This document shows, piece by piece, positions 45,515-53,947 of a stretch of 57,206 nucleotides of DNA (the first letter of the stretch is position 1; every line of letters starts with the position of its first letter). A model generated the notes under the pieces. The model was not told where the DNA came from. It saw only the letters and a program-made list of their open reading frames with translations, and made no database searches. Both the position numbers and the translations under genes were made by a program. This DNA comes from Bacillota bacterium (GTDB lineage Bacteria; Bacillota; Clostridia; Acetivibrionales; DSM-1351), in contig JAEWST010000185.1 in the NCBI GenBank assembly GCA_023398105.1, forward strand, positions 1 through 57,206. The letters are read 5' to 3'.

Positions 45515-47434
45515 CTATCTCTCATAGTAAGTGTAACCACGCAAGCCATTTTCATATGCTCTCATAATTACTTTTCTATCACTTGCACTAATTAGTCCAG
45601 AACGTATAGCATTTTCTGCTTTTTCACGAAAACTCACAATCATGTCTTTTGGATCATATTCTACATAAGTAAGAACGTCAGCAACACTATCTCCGTGTAT
45701 TTCCTTTACAAGGTCATAGCTACCATCAGTGTGTATTCTGACGCTAACTACATTAGTATCTCCAAATAGATTATGAAGATCCCCTAAAGTTTCCTGATAC
45801 GCTCCAACTATAAACACCCCTAGATAGTAGTCATCTCCATTTTTCATTTCATGCAGCGGCAGAGTAGTTCTAACATCATGCAGGTCAATAAAATGGTCAA
45901 TCTTTCCATCACAGTCACAGGTGATGTCTGCAATAACTGCATTTCTCTTTGGTAATTCCAATAATCGGTGTAACGGCATTATTGGAAATAACTGATCAAT
46001 AGCCCAACTGTCAGGGATAGACTGAAACACAGAAAAATTACAATAATATATATCGGCTATTGCGCTTTCAATATCTTCTAAATCAGGAGGAGAATTCTTC
46101 AACTTTTGTTTCTCTTTTGCAATCTGATTAATTGTATTCCAGAAGATTTTTTCTGAAAATGCCCGTTCACGTAAATTTACTTTACCATGCTTGAACATAT
46201 CCCGAATTTCATCACGATAGTATAGTGCATCATTATAGCACTCTTGAATATTCTTCTGCGTAATGCTCCTATTAACATCAAATAAATTTCTAATTTGTTC
46301 TGATGTGTTTTCGTCAAGAACTTCAGGTAAATTGTGTTCTTCAAACTTCTCAACATCTAGAACATTAAATATGAGTACCGAGTAATATGCTACAGTTGTA
46401 CGACCAGACTCTGTGACAATAATAGGGTGCGTCACATCGCTTGAGTCGAGAGTAGTCATAACAGCCTCAACTATATCAGTGCAATATTCTTCAACAGTGT
46501 AATTACGACTATTTATATAGTTTGTATTTGAACCGTCATAATCAACAGCAAGTCCGCCGCCAAGATCCAAATAGCCCATTGGTGCACCTTCTTTGACCAG
46601 CTCTGCATATACACGTGTTGCTTCTAATACAGCAGAACGGATATCTCTGATATTGGGTATCTGAGAGCCAAGGTGATAGTGCAGCAGTTTAAGGCATTCA
46701 AGCATGTTTTCCTTTTTCAATCTATCAACGACTGAGATAACCTGAGACATATTTAAACCAAAAATACTGCGGTCTCCACCCGATTCAGTCCAATGACCGC
46801 CTGCTTTTGCAGAAAGCTTTATACGAAGGCCTATATTAGGCATAACCCCCAAAGCTCTTGAGCGTTCTAGTACAATATCAACTTCACTAAGTGTCTCAAT
46901 AACAAAAAAACACTTAAATCCCATTTTGACTGAGTAAAGACCTAAATCTATAAATTCCTCGTCCTTGTAACCATTGCAAATAAGACAAGCTTCCTTATCC
47001 TTAATTAAAGAAAGTGCAGCAACTAACTCAGCCTTACTACCCACTTCCAGTCCATGATGATAGCGCTGTCCAAACTTTGTCACTTCCTCAACAACTTGCT
47101 GCTGCTGATTAACCTTTATAGGGTAAACACCACGGTATGCACCCTTATAATTGAGTTTATTCATTGCATCCTTAAAGGATTCATTAAGAAGAGAAATCTG
47201 TGAATCCAGTAAGTTTTCGAAGCGTAACAACACAGGCATATCAAGCCCACGTTCACGAACCCCCGATATTATATCCATAAAGCTGATTGCAGCCAATTCA
47301 TTGTCTTTATACGGATTAACCAGCACCTCTCCATTATCAGCAATGGAAAAATAACCGTTCCCCCAATTCTTGATACCATACAGTTCCTCGGACTTTGCTT
47401 TTGTCCATCTACCTAGTACTTCTGATTTATTCAT
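45515..47434 (-). CDS. speA: biosynthetic arginine decarboxylase
   Basis: 639 residues from ATG 47434 (AAAGGAAAAGCC). YKGAYRGVYPIKVNQQQQVV carries the PLP lysine; the LGSQIPNIRDI and LDLGGGLAVDYDGS motifs and the C-terminal insertion match the E. coli SpeA length. It makes agmatine from arginine, the entry to putrescine. No agmatinase gene is in the window. It is upstream of the stalk gene and the nspC pair on the same strand, but each has its own terminator. Confidence 0.95.
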   Translation of the reverse strand: MNKSEVLGRWTKAKSEELYGIKNWGNGYFSIADNGEVLVNPYKDNELAAISFMDIISGVRERGLDMPVLLRFENLLDSQISLLNESFKDAMNKLNYKGAYRGVYPIKVNQQQQVVEEVTKFGQRYHHGLEVGSKAELVAALSLIKDKEACLICNGYKDEEFIDLGLYSVKMGFKCFFVIETLSEVDIVLERSRALGVMPNIGLRIKLSAKAGGHWTESGGDRSIFGLNMSQVISVVDRLKKENMLECLKLLHYHLGSQIPNIRDIRSAVLEATRVYAELVKEGAPMGYLDLGGGLAVDYDGSNTNYINSRNYTVEEYCTDIVEAVMTTLDSSDVTHPIIVTESGRTTVAYYSVLIFNVLDVEKFEEHNLPEVLDENTSEQIRNLFDVNRSITQKNIQECYNDALYYRDEIRDMFKHGKVNLRERAFSEKIFWNTINQIAKEKQKLKNSPPDLEDIESAIADIYYCNFSVFQSIPDSWAIDQLFPIMPLHRLLELPKRNAVIADITCDCDGKIDHFIDLHDVRTTLPLHEMKNGDDYYLGVFIVGAYQETLGDLHNLFGDTNVVSVRIHTDGSYDLVKEIHGDSVADVLTYVEYDPKDMIVSFREKAENAIRSGLISASDRKVIMRAYENGLRGYTYYER

Positions 47435-47659
47435 GGCTTTTCCTTTCATATATAAATAAATTTGGTAGAAATAGTAAGATTATTTTTCAATAAAATTATA
47501 GACAACTGTAAATAATAATATAATCTTCTAAAATCAAACGATAACATATCATTAGTAGCATTGTCAATACACATAAATAAGCAGATCCTATAAATTCTGT
47601 ATGGTCTCTTAAAACTACTGTTGAAAGCAATAGCACCGAGATGAAACATTACTATATTA

Positions 47660-47732
47660 AGCAATTATTTACGCAACAAACATTGATAAGTTTTGACACC
47701 GATAGATTTTTTAGGTAGGAAAGTAGAATAAC
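47660..47732. repeat. right half of palindromic repeat, family A
   Basis: GCAACAAACATTGATAAGTT, CACCGATAGATTTTTTAGG and TAGGAAAGTAGAATAACTT match the right half of the 5646 copy closely, again abutting a minus-strand stop codon. Confidence 0.7.
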
Positions 47733-48989
47733 TTAAGTAAAATCCCTTGTAAAAATGTCACTGTGTTCCAGAAGTTCTTCAACAGTATCAAAGCCCAAGC
47801 GGTGCAACAAGTCCATTACATAAGGATTATCAATTGGTGTAATATAAGTCGCTTGATTTCCATATTGGTTGACGTTTTTCCTGCCCTCTTCACGATCCAA
47901 AATAGCTTTAGGTCCACCAACACAGCCGCCTACACAGCCCATTCCCTCAAGAAAGTTCGCAGTAATAGTCCCCTCTTTAAGCGCATTAAGCATTTCTTTA
48001 CACTCACGAATTCCATTTGCTTGCTGAGTGCGAATGGTAATTTTACGGTTTGGATTTAGTTGCTGAACAGTACTTTCTACTGCTTCACTCACTCCACCTG
48101 TTCTAGCATATATTCTTCCTGCCTTTGAGGAATGGTCACGAGAATCCTCTTCCATATCCGCAGGGTTTATGTTGGCAAACTCAAAAATATCCTGTACCTC
48201 TTGAAAGGTAAGAACATAATCAACTGCATCTGCAATATCAGGTTCTCTTGCCTCTGATTTTTTAGCTATGCAAGGACCAATGAATACGGTAATGGAGTTA
48301 GGCTCAAGTATTTTAATTGAACGTCCGCAAGCCACCATTGGGGATACAGAACCAGGAACATGGGGCATAAACTGTTTGTATATTTTGCGAAGCATGGCAA
48401 TCCACATTGGGCAGCAACAACTTGTCAATAGATAATCCTTTTCATTAACAATAGTGCGGTCAAACTCAAGTGCTTCCTTTAACGTAAGAATATCTGCAAA
48501 AAGTGAAACCTCTACCATTCCTGCAAAGCCAAGACTCTTAAAGGCACTTCTGAGCTTGCCAGGCGTGACCTTATCACTGAATTGACTTATAAAAGCAGGT
48601 GCAATCAATGCATAAACTGGTCCTTCTCCATTTTTTACAGCTTCCAAGGCAGGTATTATATCCTTACTGGCTACAAGCTTTTGCGCCTTACAGTTGTCAA
48701 TACACTCTGAACATCCGACACATAAATCCTTATTTATTGTTGTATTACCCTTTTCATCTTTCTCTATTGCGTCAAATAAACATTTTACGGTACATATACT
48801 GCATATGTTATCTTTAGAGCAATCACAATCTGCAATTTTCCAAACCGAGGCATATTTTTTGGGATGTAGTAAACAATCTAATTGATGTGAGTCATAGCCC
48901 TGCAAAGTAGCGTTTTTGACCTCCTCATTTGTTCTGTTTTCAACTGCTGCCTTTGCCAATCTCTTGTATAGCTCATTAAATGCCTGCAT
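47733..48989 (-). CDS. [FeFe]-hydrogenase-like protein with non-canonical H-cluster motifs
   Basis: 418 residues. Residues 55-105 hold two [4Fe-4S] sites (CDCSKDNICSICTVKC and CVGCSECIDNC). H-cluster motif L1 is TSCCCPMW (189-196) with one more Cys than TSCCPxW, L2 is IGPCIAKKSEA (Cys240), and L3 is EGMGCVGGCVGG (Cys352, Cys356). This pattern is known for non-prototypical clostridial hydrogenase groups thought to sense or couple H2. Short, without HydA N-terminal extensions or a NuoG-like segment. A redox sensor or ferredoxin hydrogenase are both possible. Confidence 0.82.
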   Translation of the reverse strand: MQAFNELYKRLAKAAVENRTNEEVKNATLQGYDSHQLDCLLHPKKYASVWKIADCDCSKDNICSICTVKCLFDAIEKDEKGNTTINKDLCVGCSECIDNCKAQKLVASKDIIPALEAVKNGEGPVYALIAPAFISQFSDKVTPGKLRSAFKSLGFAGMVEVSLFADILTLKEALEFDRTIVNEKDYLLTSCCCPMWIAMLRKIYKQFMPHVPGSVSPMVACGRSIKILEPNSITVFIGPCIAKKSEAREPDIADAVDYVLTFQEVQDIFEFANINPADMEEDSRDHSSKAGRIYARTGGVSEAVESTVQQLNPNRKITIRTQQANGIRECKEMLNALKEGTITANFLEGMGCVGGCVGGPKAILDREEGRKNVNQYGNQATYITPIDNPYVMDLLHRLGFDTVEELLEHSDIFTRDFT

Positions 48990-49025
48990 AATTTAACCCC
49001 ATCCTTTTCTATATACATTTTAAAA

Positions 49026-49060
49026 GTAGCCTACCGACATTTTAATCGCCGATAGGCTAC
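49026..49060 (-). terminator. terminator after the DUF1540 gene
   Basis: GTAGCCTATCGG and its partner TAGGCTAC enclose about 18 bases; TTTTAAAATG follows on the minus strand. It lies 26 bases after the stop at 49086, so it ends the FLEET-proximal transcript before the hydrogenase gene. Confidence 0.65.
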
Positions 49061-49085
49061 GTCCCTACATAACAAACTATTTCTA

Positions 49086-49265
49086 CTATCGTTTTCTGCT
49101 CTGAGGTATAAATGTTGCACAATCAGTTTGATGTGAGGTACTTGCGTCTACTGCCCTCACTTCAACCTGTTCAGCTGAACAGTGGTCACCGGAAATATGA
49201 TACTTACAGTTATCTACTACACACTTAATGCCCTCATGTGGGTGGTTCATCATATTTGTCGACAT
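49086..49265 (-). CDS. DUF1540 small cysteine-rich protein
   Basis: 59 residues from ATG 49265 with TCGGAGGATTAAAA upstream. CVVDNCKYHISGDHC and EVRAVDASTSHQTDCATF give the DUF1540 pattern C-x4-C-x8-C-x19-C. Probably binds a metal. Function unknown; such proteins are often spore or redox associated in clostridia. It is 69 bases after the apbE stop. Confidence 0.8.
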   Translation of the reverse strand: MSTNMMNHPHEGIKCVVDNCKYHISGDHCSAEQVEVRAVDASTSHQTDCATFIPQSRKR

Positions 49266-49334
49266 TTTTAATCCTCCGAAAATATATAATTTATTTCAAA
49301 AATATTATTTGTATTCATATATAAATTAATACTA

Positions 49335-50381
49335 TTATTCTTTTGTAAATTTTTTAAAGTTATCACTATATTTTATTTCACCATTTTTCATTACCCACAA
49401 TGCCTCTGTATCAGACAGACTGTTAATTAATTCTAGTCCCTTCTCAATAGGCATACAAAAAACAGCAGTTGACAATGCATCGGACATTCCTGAATTTTTA
49501 CATAGTATTGTTACTTCTTTAAAATATTCCGAGGGATAAAGTGTGTCGGTATTAATTATATGATGATAACGCTTGCCATTAACTGTATAGTACCTTTCAT
49601 AATCCCCACTTGATACAAGTGACAAATCAGATACATATACAATGCTAATTGTATTCTTTTCACTTTCTCTATCTGGATTCTGAATTCCTAAATTCCAAAG
49701 TTTATTGTCAATTCCTTTGTTGCCTATGGCACGAACATTTCCTCCAACACTAATCAGTCCAGAGGTAAATCCATTTTTTATGGCAATCTGACTGACCTGT
49801 TCTGTTGCATAGCCTTTGCCGATAGCACCAACATCAATGCTCATTTGGGGTTCTTCTATAAAAACTGTAGAATTTATTTCATCTATTATTACTTTATTTA
49901 TGTCTGTGTGCTTTGCTGCTTCCATTAACTCTTCCATTTGTGGAAGAGTTGCTTTGGTCTCATCTTCTACGCCTTCTGTACGGTATTTGTGCCAAATCTT
50001 CAGCACAGCACCAAATGCTATATTTATTTTACCCTCTGTTTTTTTATGCCACTCTTTTGCGTAAAGAAGTAAATCAATTATTCTCTTATCAACTTTAACG
50101 GGCATGACCCCTGCATTATCATTTATTGTTTTAATATTATTGATTCCAGCATAATTATTATATATATCATATAATTGGTGATATATTTCTAAATTATCAT
50201 AAATAAGCTGGGAATACTTCGTAAATTCTTCCTTGCTGTCCGTATAAGCAACTATTTTTGTCATTGTATCAAAAAGCTGCAAAAATTCAGCCTCATATCT
50301 AGTCTTACCTTTTTCTCCACACGCTGTCATATTTACTAAAAGTGAAATTGCAATTATTGCTGTTACTATTTTTTTTAACAA
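49335..50381 (-). CDS. apbE: FAD:protein FMN transferase lipoprotein (FmnB/ApbE)
   Basis: 348 residues from TTG 50381 (GGCGTGGAGGTTAGT). Lipobox NMTAC. ApbE motifs: FDTMTKIVAY near the N-terminus, IDVGAIGKGYATEQ, ISVGGNVRAIG and HHIINTDTLYPS (family H-I-x-D-P-x-T-G with N-T in place of D-P). It attaches FMN to Ser/Thr of extracytoplasmic acceptor proteins using FAD and Mg2+. Its location in the FLEET operon makes it FmnB, acting on the PplA-like lipoprotein at 50879-51943 and perhaps on Ndh2. Confidence 0.92.
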   Translation of the reverse strand: MLKKIVTAIIAISLLVNMTACGEKGKTRYEAEFLQLFDTMTKIVAYTDSKEEFTKYSQLIYDNLEIYHQLYDIYNNYAGINNIKTINDNAGVMPVKVDKRIIDLLLYAKEWHKKTEGKINIAFGAVLKIWHKYRTEGVEDETKATLPQMEELMEAAKHTDINKVIIDEINSTVFIEEPQMSIDVGAIGKGYATEQVSQIAIKNGFTSGLISVGGNVRAIGNKGIDNKLWNLGIQNPDRESEKNTISIVYVSDLSLVSSGDYERYYTVNGKRYHHIINTDTLYPSEYFKEVTILCKNSGMSDALSTAVFCMPIEKGLELINSLSDTEALWVMKNGEIKYSDNFKKFTKE

Positions 50382-50611
50382 ACTAACCTCCACGCCTATT
50401 ACTCGCACGAAAATCCTCTGTATAAGGGTCAACTAACTATATAACGCATATAGAATAGTAGTAAACAGTCATTTGCATAGAATTTAACTGTAATATTATC
50501 GCAATTAACACATATGTATTTCTTAATATCTTAACTCAACTTAACATATTTGCATTTAATCACATTTCTTATACTATTAGCAAGCCCTATTTCTACATGC
50601 ACTGATAAGTA

Positions 50612-50708
50612 AGGCCACTGCATAATAACGGCTTAATCACATGTTTTGTCTTTGCCTAAAATCATCAAAAACACACCTCTGCAACTAGTACTATTTATGC
50701 AGTAGCCT
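50612..50708. repeat. 97-bp inverted-repeat element (family D)
   Basis: Ends GGCCACTGCATAA and TTATGCAGTAGCC pair at 12 of 13 positions. The left end GCCACTGCATAATAACG resembles the terminal repeat of the 30746 element. Part of the 497-base gap 50382-50878, which also holds a family A copy and no gene. Confidence 0.5.
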
Positions 50709-50722
50709 AATTAAAGCTTATT

Positions 50723-50873
50723 ACTTCAACTCTCCCAGTTGAAATTCTATCGTTGTGGGAGAACTTATCAAATGAAAAGTTAAATAATTTCGTAAAACAA
50801 GTAGGTTTACTTGGTAACAAACAATTGATAATTCTCCAGCACCAATAAAATTTTTATTTGCGAAAGTTGCTTT
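50723..50873. repeat. palindromic MITE-like repeat, family A (full)
   Basis: ACTTCAACTCTCCCAGTTGA to TTGCGAAAGTTGC, with GTGGGAGAACTTATCAA and TTGATAATTCTCCAGCAC pairing inside. It lies between pplA-like and apbE genes, directly beyond the former's stop. Confidence 0.8.
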
Positions 50874-50878
50874 AGTAT

Positions 50879-51943
50879 TTATTTAGCGGTTGCATTCGCC
50901 TTTTCAATTACCTTTTGGAAATCTGCAATATGAACTGTAACGGAGCTTGTCAACTCAGCTTCAGTTGTTACACCCTCTTCATTTACAGCTATTCCCTTTA
51001 CTTCATCAACAGATTTACCAACCACATATTTTGCAAAGGCTGCTGCCTGTTCATCCCACTCCTTACCTATTTTTGATGCTTTTTTCATTCCATAAGCATC
51101 GCCTAGTTCATTCTTTGTTTTAAATGCAACATTTAAATCAGAAGTAAGTTTACCTTCTTTTGAGAAATTAACATTTGTTTGAGATGCATCAATAATAGAA
51201 CTTGTTATTTTTCCAGTTGCATCAAAGGTGGAAACAGAGTACATGGAATAGGCTTGTGCCAATCCTTCTTTCTCCCCTGCATCAGTAGATTTTGAGATAT
51301 TAGTAGAAACACCTAATCCTAGCTTATCTCCAGCCTTAGCACCCAAATCCTGAGCATTTAAGACAGCCTTCTCGGTGACAGCTATAAAGTCACCGATATG
51401 TACTGTCACAGAAGATGCTAACTCAGCATCACCAGCAGTACCTTCTTCATTTACAGCTATACCCTTTACTTGGTCAATTGTCTTTCCAACAACATAATTT
51501 GCATATGCCGCTGCTTGCTCATTCCACTCCTTACCAATTTTTGATGCCTTTCGCATACCATATTCATCGCCAAGTTCATTTTTAGTTTTGTATTCAGTCT
51601 TTAAATCAGTAATAATCTTACCTTGAGCTGAAAAATTAATTTTTGTTTGAGCAGCATCAATAATACACTTTACAATTTTTCCATCCTTATCAACTGTTAC
51701 TGCTGCAATCATTGAATCTACTTGTGCCAAGCCGTCTTTTTCTCCAGCATCTGTTGATTTTGCAATCGAAGATATAACCCCAAATCCTGTTTTCACTGAA
51801 TCTGTATCAATAGCAGCAGTCGTATTTGCAGCCGAACCAGTTGTAGTGTTTGCTGCATTGTTGTCATCTGATTGTTTTCCACATCCTGCAAAAACAGTTA
51901 TTGCCATTATTAAGCTCAGTGATAATGATATTATTTTTCTCAT
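50879..51943 (-). CDS. pplA: PplA-like extracellular electron-transfer lipoprotein, two tandem repeats
   Basis: 354 residues. Lipobox VFAGC. A Asn/Thr/Ala linker, then two repeats of about 140 residues (about 55-190 and 200-345) sharing STDAGEK, GLAQ, IDAAQT or IDASQT, TKNELGDEYGMRKASKIGKEW and VVGK. Repeats end SSVTVHI. FLEET PplA also carries two flavin-bearing units. The ApbE motif [ST]GA[ST] is absent, so the attached-FMN site may be the Thr of DAxQT. It would carry electrons across the cell wall. AGGATGGAGGAATA precedes the ATG. Confidence 0.78.
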   Translation of the reverse strand: MRKIISLSLSLIMAITVFAGCGKQSDDNNAANTTTGSAANTTAAIDTDSVKTGFGVISSIAKSTDAGEKDGLAQVDSMIAAVTVDKDGKIVKCIIDAAQTKINFSAQGKIITDLKTEYKTKNELGDEYGMRKASKIGKEWNEQAAAYANYVVGKTIDQVKGIAVNEEGTAGDAELASSVTVHIGDFIAVTEKAVLNAQDLGAKAGDKLGLGVSTNISKSTDAGEKEGLAQAYSMYSVSTFDATGKITSSIIDASQTNVNFSKEGKLTSDLNVAFKTKNELGDAYGMKKASKIGKEWDEQAAAFAKYVVGKSVDEVKGIAVNEEGVTTEAELTSSVTVHIADFQKVIEKANATAK

Positions 51944-52026
51944 ATTATTCCTCCATCCTTACAATTTTTTATTTAAACTTCCATGCCCTATTGGACATAA
52001 AAGAATAGTATTTCTTAAGTTTAAAC

Positions 52027-52548
52027 CTAAGCCATCCTATTAAAAGCTGGCATAATAAGCTTTAGTAAAACAGAAGTTGCCATTCCTGCAAAAACACCTG
52101 ATATTAATAATACAGGTAGATAAACCCATAGATATATATTGGTATATATCAATGAAATTGCTACAAACTGCCCTATATTATGGAATACTGCTCCAAAAAT
52201 ACTCAATACAAAATAGGATATTTTGTCTCTGAATATTACTACTAACAGCAACATAATCAACAATGATAGTATACCCCCGCATAAGCTTAATATTCCTGCA
52301 ATAAAACCCCGAGTTATTGTTACGTATGAAGCTTTTAGAACAGCTATCATAAAGGCTGGCTTTCTATCTAAAAAGAATAGTGCATACATTACTGGTATAT
52401 TAGAAAGCCCCAGCTTAACTCCAGGAACTGTAACAAACAAAGGCGGAAAAGAATTTTCTAAAATAGCAAGCACTAATGCAACTGAAAAAAGCAATGCAGT
52501 TAATACTAAGAGCTTGGTTTTGGTTATATTTTTAACATTCTTATCCAT
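52027..52548 (-). CDS. eetB: Gx-family / heptaprenyl diphosphate synthase component I-like membrane protein (EetB)
   Basis: 173 residues from ATG 52548, preceded by AGAAAGG; a TTG at 52578 is possible. About five membrane helices of the Hpre_diP_synt_I family, with GVKLGLSNIPVMYALFF as its signature. In FLEET loci this protein is EetB, required with EetA for electron transfer past the quinone pool. It overlaps the ribosome region of eetA's end, so the two are translationally linked. Confidence 0.82.
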   Translation of the reverse strand: MDKNVKNITKTKLLVLTALLFSVALVLAILENSFPPLFVTVPGVKLGLSNIPVMYALFFLDRKPAFMIAVLKASYVTITRGFIAGILSLCGGILSLLIMLLLVVIFRDKISYFVLSIFGAVFHNIGQFVAISLIYTNIYLWVYLPVLLISGVFAGMATSVLLKLIMPAFNRMA

Positions 52549-52564
52549 CAACCATTTAACCTTT

Positions 52565-52957
52565 CTATTTACCAACAATCATGTCCAGCTCATCATCGCT
52601 ACGAGCAGTCAAGGGCACTATTTTTAAAATTATTTCATTAGGCAAACAAGCAGCCGTTTCCCCTATATTTTTAAGCATTCCTGTTCTTACACATATCTTG
52701 TCAGGGCAGTCTGATTTTTCAAAACCAATGCGCCCATCCTTTGTTAAATGAAATATAACATTATTATTTTGCGGAATAGAAAGCATCTTGTCTTCTCCAG
52801 TATTCAAATCTACAGTAGTTACCAGCTCAGATTTATAATAAATTTCAGCTTTAGCAGGCTTATCTGAAGTATTAAAGGTAAAACCTGCCCACAATGCCAA
52901 TCCAACTATAAAAACTACTAAAACAATTATTAAATCTGTCTTTTTAAAAAACTTCAT
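52565..52957 (-). CDS. eetA: NusG domain II membrane-anchored protein (EetA)
   Basis: 130 residues from ATG 52957 (AAGGAGACCGTTG); a longer reading to 53020 runs through a repeat hairpin and is rejected. One TM helix at about 8-28, then an extracytoplasmic NusG_II domain with GRIGFEKSDCPDKICVRTG and AACLPNEIILKI, which supplies three cysteines. This is the EetA type of the flavin-based electron transfer loci. Confidence 0.82.
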   Translation of the reverse strand: MKFFKKTDLIIVLVVFIVGLALWAGFTFNTSDKPAKAEIYYKSELVTTVDLNTGEDKMLSIPQNNNVIFHLTKDGRIGFEKSDCPDKICVRTGMLKNIGETAACLPNEIILKIVPLTARSDDELDMIVGK

Positions 52958-52976
52958 CAACGGTCTCCTTGTGTAA

Positions 52977-53018
52977 AGCTTGAAAATAAAGTTTGTACGA
53001 CATAGTGCATTTTCAAAC
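52977..53018 (-). repeat. 44-nt hairpin repeat (family C) between dmkA and eetA
   Basis: AGCTTGAAAAT and ATTTTCAAAC arms enclosing GCACTATGT and GTACAAAC on the minus strand. It lies inside the FLEET operon, 20 bases before eetA's ribosome site. Confidence 0.65.
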
Positions 53019-53026
53019 ACTAAAAA

Positions 53027-53932
53027 TCACATTAGTATTATTCCACTTACAAAAATAACCATAGTTATTGAACTCATAATAATAACATAATTTTTAATGG
53101 AACAAATAAAAGTTGTTTCTTTATCCTGAACTTCTAAAAATGTATTAATATTTCTTTGAACTAGAAATATTGTAAGCAGTGCTGATAAACATATGGGAGA
53201 TAAAAATTTAAAAAGCACCATCAGTATTATTCCCAAATAAGCTAAGTAGTTTAGTACAGCAAACAGATACACAGATTTATGCCCTAAATAATATGGCAAA
53301 GTGTAACGCTTTACGGCAACATCTCTTTCCAAATCACAAATATTATTTGCAAGCATAATATTTGCTGTAGTGCATATAGGTGCAATTGATAATAACAGAA
53401 TAGTTAATATAGGCACTACAAATATGTCAAGGCTAATGGTGTCTAAGTCTATAATCAGCGAAAGAAATGTATTTTTGGGCATATTTATATACAGCAAAAT
53501 AAACGGAATAAAAAAACCATAAAACAACCCTGAAAAAACCTCCCCAAGGGGCTGTCTGGATATTGGCACTGGCCCGAAGGTGTAAAAAACCCCACAAGCA
53601 AAGGAAACTGCACCAATGATAAGAATAATTATGTCTGTCCTATATGCCAAATATAACCCTAAAGCTGTACTAAGCCCTATTAGCACAAAAATTATATTTT
53701 TAGCTGTTTTCCTAGTATATACTAAGGTTTGCTGGTTGGTTTTTGTATCAATATAATTATTAATTGCAGTTGTTGATAAATCAAAAATAAACATAGCTGC
53801 AAAGAATACTAATGTCAGCTCCCAATTTATTTCACCTTTAATATAGAAAAGGTAAGCCATTGTCATTAAAAACGCAAATGTACTGGTTATTTTAGTTTTT
53901 ATTTCAATATAATTAAAAAATTTATTTATCAT
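53027..53932 (-). CDS. dmkA: UbiA-family prenyltransferase (DmkA, demethylmenaquinone synthesis)
   Basis: 301 residues, nine hydrophobic helices. The first metal/prenyl-diphosphate motif is NNYIDTKTN and the second NNICDLERDVAVKRYT with LPYYLG. It attaches the polyprenyl chain made by the neighbouring synthase to DHNA to make demethylmenaquinone. Homologous to MenA. No menA-independent DHNA genes (menFDHCEB) are in the window, so the head group is made elsewhere or taken up. Confidence 0.88.
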   Translation of the reverse strand: MINKFFNYIEIKTKITSTFAFLMTMAYLFYIKGEINWELTLVFFAAMFIFDLSTTAINNYIDTKTNQQTLVYTRKTAKNIIFVLIGLSTALGLYLAYRTDIIILIIGAVSFACGVFYTFGPVPISRQPLGEVFSGLFYGFFIPFILLYINMPKNTFLSLIIDLDTISLDIFVVPILTILLLSIAPICTTANIMLANNICDLERDVAVKRYTLPYYLGHKSVYLFAVLNYLAYLGIILMVLFKFLSPICLSALLTIFLVQRNINTFLEVQDKETTFICSIKNYVIIMSSITMVIFVSGIILM

Positions 53933-53947
53933 GTAACCATCCCAGCC

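Noticed and set aside
52957..53020. N-terminal extension of EetA
   Set aside because: The extra 21 codons are a family C repeat; AAGGAGACCGTTG sets the start at 52957.
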